Origin: Croceicoccus sediminis
GTDB lineage: Bacteria > Pseudomonadota > Alphaproteobacteria > Sphingomonadales > Sphingomonadaceae
Assembly (NCBI RefSeq): GCF_007570835.1
Contig: NZ_SUNC01000001.1
Span: forward strand, 1,426,001 to 1,490,000
Direction of reading: 5' to 3'
Length of the DNA: 64,000 nt
The notes under the pieces are model-generated. The model was not told the origin of the DNA, ran no database searches, and saw only the letters and a program-made list of their open reading frames with translations. The translations under genes and the position numbers were made by a program. This document shows positions 60,447-64,000 of the stretch, one piece after another. Position 1 is the first letter of the stretch. Every line of letters starts with the position of its first letter.

Positions 60447-62675
60447 ATGAAAACCACGAATTCGAAGGGATCGGGGCGTGTTCTGAAGGGGTTTCTGCTG
60501 GGTTCGGCGGTGGTCTGGGCCGCGCCTGCGCAAGCCCAGAGCGAAGACGAGGAAACCGCCAGCCCGGCGGAAACGAATGCCATCGTCGTTACGGCACAGC
60601 GACGCGCCCAGCGGCTTGAAGAAGTACCGTTGGCGATCACCGCGCAGACCGGGCAACAGCTCAGCGAGGCGGGCGTCGACGACATCCGGGATTTGGGCAA
60701 CGTTGTTCCCGGCCTTACCTTCACGACCCAGGGCGCATTTGCCGCGCCCACTATTCGCGGGGTTCAATCAACCGTCGCCATTGCCGGCGCGGATTCACCG
60801 GTCGCCATCTACGTCGACGGGGTCTACCAACCCAATCAGCTGGCGAACGTATTCGAGCTGGCCGACATCGAGCAGCTTGAAGTCTTGAAAGGTCCACAAG
60901 GCACGCTGTTTGGCCGCAACGCGACGGCTGGCGCGGTCGTCATCCACACGAAGAAACCTGAATTCCGAACGACCGGCTCCATCGAGATCAGCGAAGGCCT
61001 GTTCTTTGGCGGCAGCTCCCGGACTTCGACTGACACGACGGTGAAGGGCTTCGTTTCGACTCCGCTAGTGCCAGACCTCGTTGCTGCCAGCCTTTCGGGT
61101 TTCTACGAATACATCGACGGCTATCTCACTGACGACCGCACCGGTAACCGCACCGGGCGCGTCGACAAATGGAATCTTGGCCTAAAGTTCCTCATCCAGC
61201 CCGCCGACAATCTGGAATTCCTGGTCAGCGGCTCACTCAGCGACAGGACCGATTTCGCGGCGATGGCGACCCAGCCGCTGAACGGGAACTCGAACGCACA
61301 ATTCTATCCCGACGCGGTGGTGCCGACCCAGCCCTGGCACGTCGCGACCGAGCTTGAGCGAGGCGGCAACCCGACGCGAACCAGGCACAAGGCGCTATCG
61401 TTGAAAGGCACGCTGGAACTCGACGACGTCGGCACGTTCACATCGATCACGGCGTGGCAGGACATCAAGGCCCGCATCACCGTCGATATCGACGCAGCCT
61501 ACTCGCCGCAGTGCACAGCCGTCTTTGCCTGCATTCTTTATGACGAGGACTATCCTGAAGAGACATTCCAGCAGGAACTGTCGTTCGCTTCCGAACAGTT
61601 CGGAGCCTTCAGTTTCGTGGCGGGCGCGTTCTACTACCGCGACAGCCACTTCATGGGGAACGGCATCCAGCCGCTTCTGCGCGCGGATGGAAGCGTCGAT
61701 CCGAGCGAGACTTACGCGGTCGAATTCGATTCGACGATCAAGACCCGAGCGTGGGCGGCCTTCGGCGAAGTCAACCTCGATGTCAGCGACAGCCTGCACC
61801 TTATCGGCGGGCTCCGGTATAGCCGCGAAAAGCGGTTCGGCCTTGGGGATGCGGTGCCCTTTTTCCCGACGACCGGGGCGGTCATTTCCGATTCCTGGAC
61901 CCCACGCCTGTCCGTTCGGTACGATATCACTCCCGAATGGAACGTCTATGCGACATATTCTAAGGGTTTCAAAAGCGCGGTCCTGGACACCACCGGCCAG
62001 TCCAACAACTTCGCCGCACCGGAGACGATCACCAGCTACGAAATCGGCACGAAGGGCAAATTCGATGCGGTCTCGTTCTCGCTCGCCGCATTCTACTACG
62101 ACTACACCGACCTGCAGGTACAATTTTTCGACGGCAGCGCGACGATCCTCGCCAATGCCGCCGACGCCACGATCTACGGACTCGACGGCGAAATCAGCGT
62201 CGAGCTGAGCGACAATTTCAACTTGCGGGCGGTGGGCTCCTGGCTACCGGAAGCAAAGTACGACACGTTCGAGAACGGCGTTGCCTTCGCCCTCCCCAAT
62301 ACGCCGGCCGGGATGAGCCAGGTGGTTCTGGATGCCAGCGGCCAGCGCCTGTTGAAGGCGGCGAAGTTCGCCGGGTCGCTCTCGCTCCGCTACGAAGGAA
62401 ACGTGGGATCGGGAGAGATGGACGGCAACGTTACGCTCGCCCATTCAGGATCTTATGATTTCGACCTTCTGGGCAGGGTCAGGACCGGACCCTACACGAC
62501 GGTCAACGCGCAACTGGGCTATCGGCCCGGAGGCGGGGCACTGCGTTTTGCCGTCTATGGCAAGAACATCACGAACGAGGCCTATTTCACCAGCGCTCTG
62601 CTCGGCAACCAGGCAGATGCGCCGGTTTACGCCCCGCCGCGCCAGCTTGGCGTCAGGCTGCAGTATGATTTCTGA
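60447..62675 (+). CDS. TonB-dependent outer-membrane receptor
   Basis: A 742-residue TonB-dependent receptor. Signal peptide ends at AAPAQAQ, then a TonB-box-like AIVVTAQRRAQ, plug with LKGPQGTLFGRNATAGAVVI, barrel motif TYSKGFKSAVLD and a C-terminal Phe (RLQYDF). GGGAGG precedes the ATG. It is closer to the larger group of sphingomonad receptors with FGRNATAG plugs than to the other two in this window, which have FGKNT. It begins a second catabolic locus with a TetR gene and a MaoC pair. Possible uptake of a different substrate. Confidence 0.9.
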   Translation: MKTTNSKGSGRVLKGFLLGSAVVWAAPAQAQSEDEETASPAETNAIVVTAQRRAQRLEEVPLAITAQTGQQLSEAGVDDIRDLGNVVPGLTFTTQGAFAAPTIRGVQSTVAIAGADSPVAIYVDGVYQPNQLANVFELADIEQLEVLKGPQGTLFGRNATAGAVVIHTKKPEFRTTGSIEISEGLFFGGSSRTSTDTTVKGFVSTPLVPDLVAASLSGFYEYIDGYLTDDRTGNRTGRVDKWNLGLKFLIQPADNLEFLVSGSLSDRTDFAAMATQPLNGNSNAQFYPDAVVPTQPWHVATELERGGNPTRTRHKALSLKGTLELDDVGTFTSITAWQDIKARITVDIDAAYSPQCTAVFACILYDEDYPEETFQQELSFASEQFGAFSFVAGAFYYRDSHFMGNGIQPLLRADGSVDPSETYAVEFDSTIKTRAWAAFGEVNLDVSDSLHLIGGLRYSREKRFGLGDAVPFFPTTGAVISDSWTPRLSVRYDITPEWNVYATYSKGFKSAVLDTTGQSNNFAAPETITSYEIGTKGKFDAVSFSLAAFYYDYTDLQVQFFDGSATILANAADATIYGLDGEISVELSDNFNLRAVGSWLPEAKYDTFENGVAFALPNTPAGMSQVVLDASGQRLLKAAKFAGSLSLRYEGNVGSGEMDGNVTLAHSGSYDFDLLGRVRTGPYTTVNAQLGYRPGGGALRFAVYGKNITNEAYFTSALLGNQADAPVYAPPRQLGVRLQYDF

Positions 62676-62709
62676 ATTCCTGACGGGGCGTTCGCAAGCG
62701 GCCGTCCCG

Positions 62710-63339
62710 TCAATTCGCGCAAAGGCCGTCAAGCAGCGTGTCCACGAAAGTCCGGGCCTGCCGATCGACATCGACCGGCTTTCCCGCGAGCGATGTGCGC
62801 ATTGCCACGTGTTCCAGCCCGCCGAACACCATGTCGCGGACCATCGCCGCATCAAGACCTGCCCGCAATTCGCCTCTCTCCACGCCTTCGCCGACGGCTT
62901 CTATCACCGTGTTGGCGAAACGGCGGTTCAGCTTGTGAAGCGGCGAGCCGACATAGTCCGCCCAGCGCAGTTCCTGATAGAAAACGCGGTGAAGGCGCGG
63001 CGTGTCGTCCATTCCTCGCAAGTAGCTGGTGGCGATGAGCACGAAGCGTTCCCGCACGGACGTCGCACCCTCAAGCCGCAGCAGCAGATTGGTTATGAAA
63101 GGCTCCGCCCACTCGGTCAGGACTTGATTGATCAGGGCCTGCTTACTGTCGAAATAGCGGTAAACCAGCGCCTCGGACACGTTCGCACGGGCCGCGATGC
63201 GGGCCATCGACACGCCCGAAAGCCCCTTCGCTTCGAGCATCTGTCTGGCCGCCGCGATGATTTCCGTCGGCCGGTCGTTCTTGCGCCTTCGCCAAGCCGG
63301 GCCTTCGTTCGAAATATCGGGCGATGCCTGGGTCGACAT
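62710..63339 (-). CDS. TetR-family transcriptional regulator
   Basis: A 209-residue TetR protein (MSTQASPDISNEGPAWRRRK, then R-P-T-E-I-I-A-A-A-R-Q-M-L and SMARIAARANVSEALVYRYF as HTH). The start at 63339 is preceded by CCAGG; a longer frame upstream overlaps the opposite MaoC gene. Its recognition helix (SEALVYRYF) differs from every other TetR protein here. It converges on the TonB receptor gene and is divergent from a MaoC pair, and probably controls one or both. Confidence 0.85.
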   Translation of the reverse strand: MSTQASPDISNEGPAWRRRKNDRPTEIIAAARQMLEAKGLSGVSMARIAARANVSEALVYRYFDSKQALINQVLTEWAEPFITNLLLRLEGATSVRERFVLIATSYLRGMDDTPRLHRVFYQELRWADYVGSPLHKLNRRFANTVIEAVGEGVERGELRAGLDAAMVRDMVFGGLEHVAMRTSLAGKPVDVDRQARTFVDTLLDGLCAN

Positions 63340-63446
63340 GGAAGAAACCTGGCCTTTGTGCTGGAACGGATGGATGGGTCTTATTTCATCGACGACCCGA
63401 AGTTGGCAAGGTCGCTGGCAGCAGAATGCCGGAGGGGAAGAGACGA

Positions 63447-63869
63447 ATGAGCCAGTTTCCGATGACGCTCGGGTCCGGCACGTTCCATATCGATGCCGCT
63501 CTTGACGACAGGACTCGCGAAAGCTGCCGGTCCGAAGCGCGTTCGGGCAACGACGCTCATCCGATCTTCGCATTCGTCGCCGCGCTTCGCGGAACCGGCA
63601 CGTCGATCGAGACGCTCTGCTCGCTTTGCGGCTGTTCGATCGCGGACGGGCCGGTGCTCGCTTCCTGCGACATCGAGTATCTTGCCGCCATGCCCGTAGA
63701 CGAGACCTACCGCGTCGATGCCCGTATTACCGACAGGATAGAAAAGCCCAGCCGCCGGTTCGGCAAGGCCGTCCACGCATTCGTCGAATTCGCGATCGAC
63801 CGGGACAGCGACGTCTGTGCGAAAGTGCGGCTGCACATCATCATGCCCAGGAATTCCAACCATGACTGA
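63447..63869 (+). CDS. MaoC-like hydratase, N-terminal-type subunit
   Basis: A 140-residue protein with the hot-dog layout of the N-terminal half of MaoC-type hydratases (FAS1-dehydratase-like): H-P-I-F-A-F-V-A-A-L-R-G, D-I-E-Y-L-A-A-M-P-V-D-E-T-Y, then R-F-G-K-A-V-H-A-F-V-E-F. It lacks the catalytic D-x-N-P-x-H motif, which is in the next gene. GGAGGGG precedes the ATG. It probably forms a heterodimer with the downstream subunit, as in steroid ChsH1/ChsH2-type hydratases. Confidence 0.7.
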   Translation: MSQFPMTLGSGTFHIDAALDDRTRESCRSEARSGNDAHPIFAFVAALRGTGTSIETLCSLCGCSIADGPVLASCDIEYLAAMPVDETYRVDARITDRIEKPSRRFGKAVHAFVEFAIDRDSDVCAKVRLHIIMPRNSNHD

Positions 63870-64000
63870 CGGACCGAACTGGAATCTCGACGACGTTTCG
63901 GCGTCGGAAATGATTTTTTGGGCCGACCTGCTGGACGATCCCAATCCCATCCATGCCGATCCGGAAGCTGCGCGGCGGCTTGGCTTTGGCAACCGGACGG
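63862..64000 (+). CDS. MaoC-like hydratase, catalytic subunit (partial, runs off the window)
   Basis: The first 46 codons of a MaoC protein beginning MTDGPNWNLDDVSASEM. The hydratase motif D-D-P-N-P-I-H-A-D-P-E-A-A-R-R is complete, giving the catalytic Asp and His of R-specific enoyl-CoA hydratases. The ATG overlaps the previous gene by eight bases. The rest of the gene lies beyond base 64000. Confidence 0.78.
   Translation, partial: MTDGPNWNLDDVSASEMIFWADLLDDPNPIHADPEAARRLGFGNRT

Overview
The window reads as a chromosome segment from a GC-rich alphaproteobacterium, most likely a sphingomonad (Novosphingobium, Sphingobium or a relative). The evidence is the gene order rpsB-tsf / pyrH-frr-uppS-cdsA-dxr-rseP-bamA-skp-fabZ without lpxD or lpxA (sphingomonads replace lipid A with glycosphingolipids), three TonB-dependent receptors of the sphingomonad catabolic type, and dense clusters of Rieske oxygenases, short-chain dehydrogenases, SnoaL-fold and VOC-fold proteins. 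I see no rRNA, tRNA, transposase or CRISPR array.

Bases 1-42,500 are a catabolic region of about 40 genes. From left to right it holds: three SnoaL-fold proteins and two ABM-fold proteins, divergent from a TonB receptor and a lipoprotein PQQ/cytochrome c dehydrogenase; a TetR regulator and a SnoaL protein, divergent from a second TonB receptor; a TPR/2OG-Fe(II) oxygenase-like protein; an eight-gene operon (ABM, SDR, cupin, M24/creatinase-like, acetoin-dehydrogenase-like E1 alpha and beta, an 80-residue free lipoyl protein, and a membrane PQQ dehydrogenase); a VOC protein divergent from two tandem Rieske oxygenases; two SDRs; a TetR regulator divergent from an acyl-CoA ligase; an SDR-Rieske-acyl-CoA dehydrogenase operon; a Rieske-SDR-VOC-thioesterase-MaoC operon divergent from a TetR regulator; an enoyl-CoA hydratase and a VOC protein; a CoA-transferase/DUF35/thiolase-like operon divergent from a sugar-isomerase-like protein; and another TetR regulator. 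Together these look like uptake through the outer membrane, periplasmic oxidation by quinoproteins, oxygenation by Rieske enzymes, CoA activation and beta-oxidation-like shortening that may end in an aldolase-type cleavage. The substrate cannot be read from the sequence.

The most striking signal is one palindromic operator, roughly (A/G)ACAnT-CATG-AnTGT(T/C) set between an A tract and a T tract. It recurs 11 times and nearly always lies between divergent catabolic units. It ties at least 25 genes into one regulon. In one case it fills the 17-bp spacer of a promoter-like sequence, which implies repression. Two paralogous TetR genes with nearly the same recognition helix (25940-26590 and 41786-42418) each carry the operator upstream and are the best candidates for the repressor.

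Bases 42,570-60,275 are mainly housekeeping: DUF808, rpmE, fabZ, skp, bamA, rseP, dxr, cdsA, uppS, frr, pyrH, tsf, rpsB, pssA and psd. Between pyrH and tsf sits an insertion of about 3 kb: a carboxymuconolactone-decarboxylase-like gene with the same operator, flanked by two paralogous small membrane proteins, then a TPR metallopeptidase-like gene. A small membrane protein gene beside rpsB has a LexA-box-like element upstream.

Bases 60,400-64,000 start a second catabolic locus with a third TonB receptor, another TetR regulator and a split MaoC-type hydratase pair cut by the window end.
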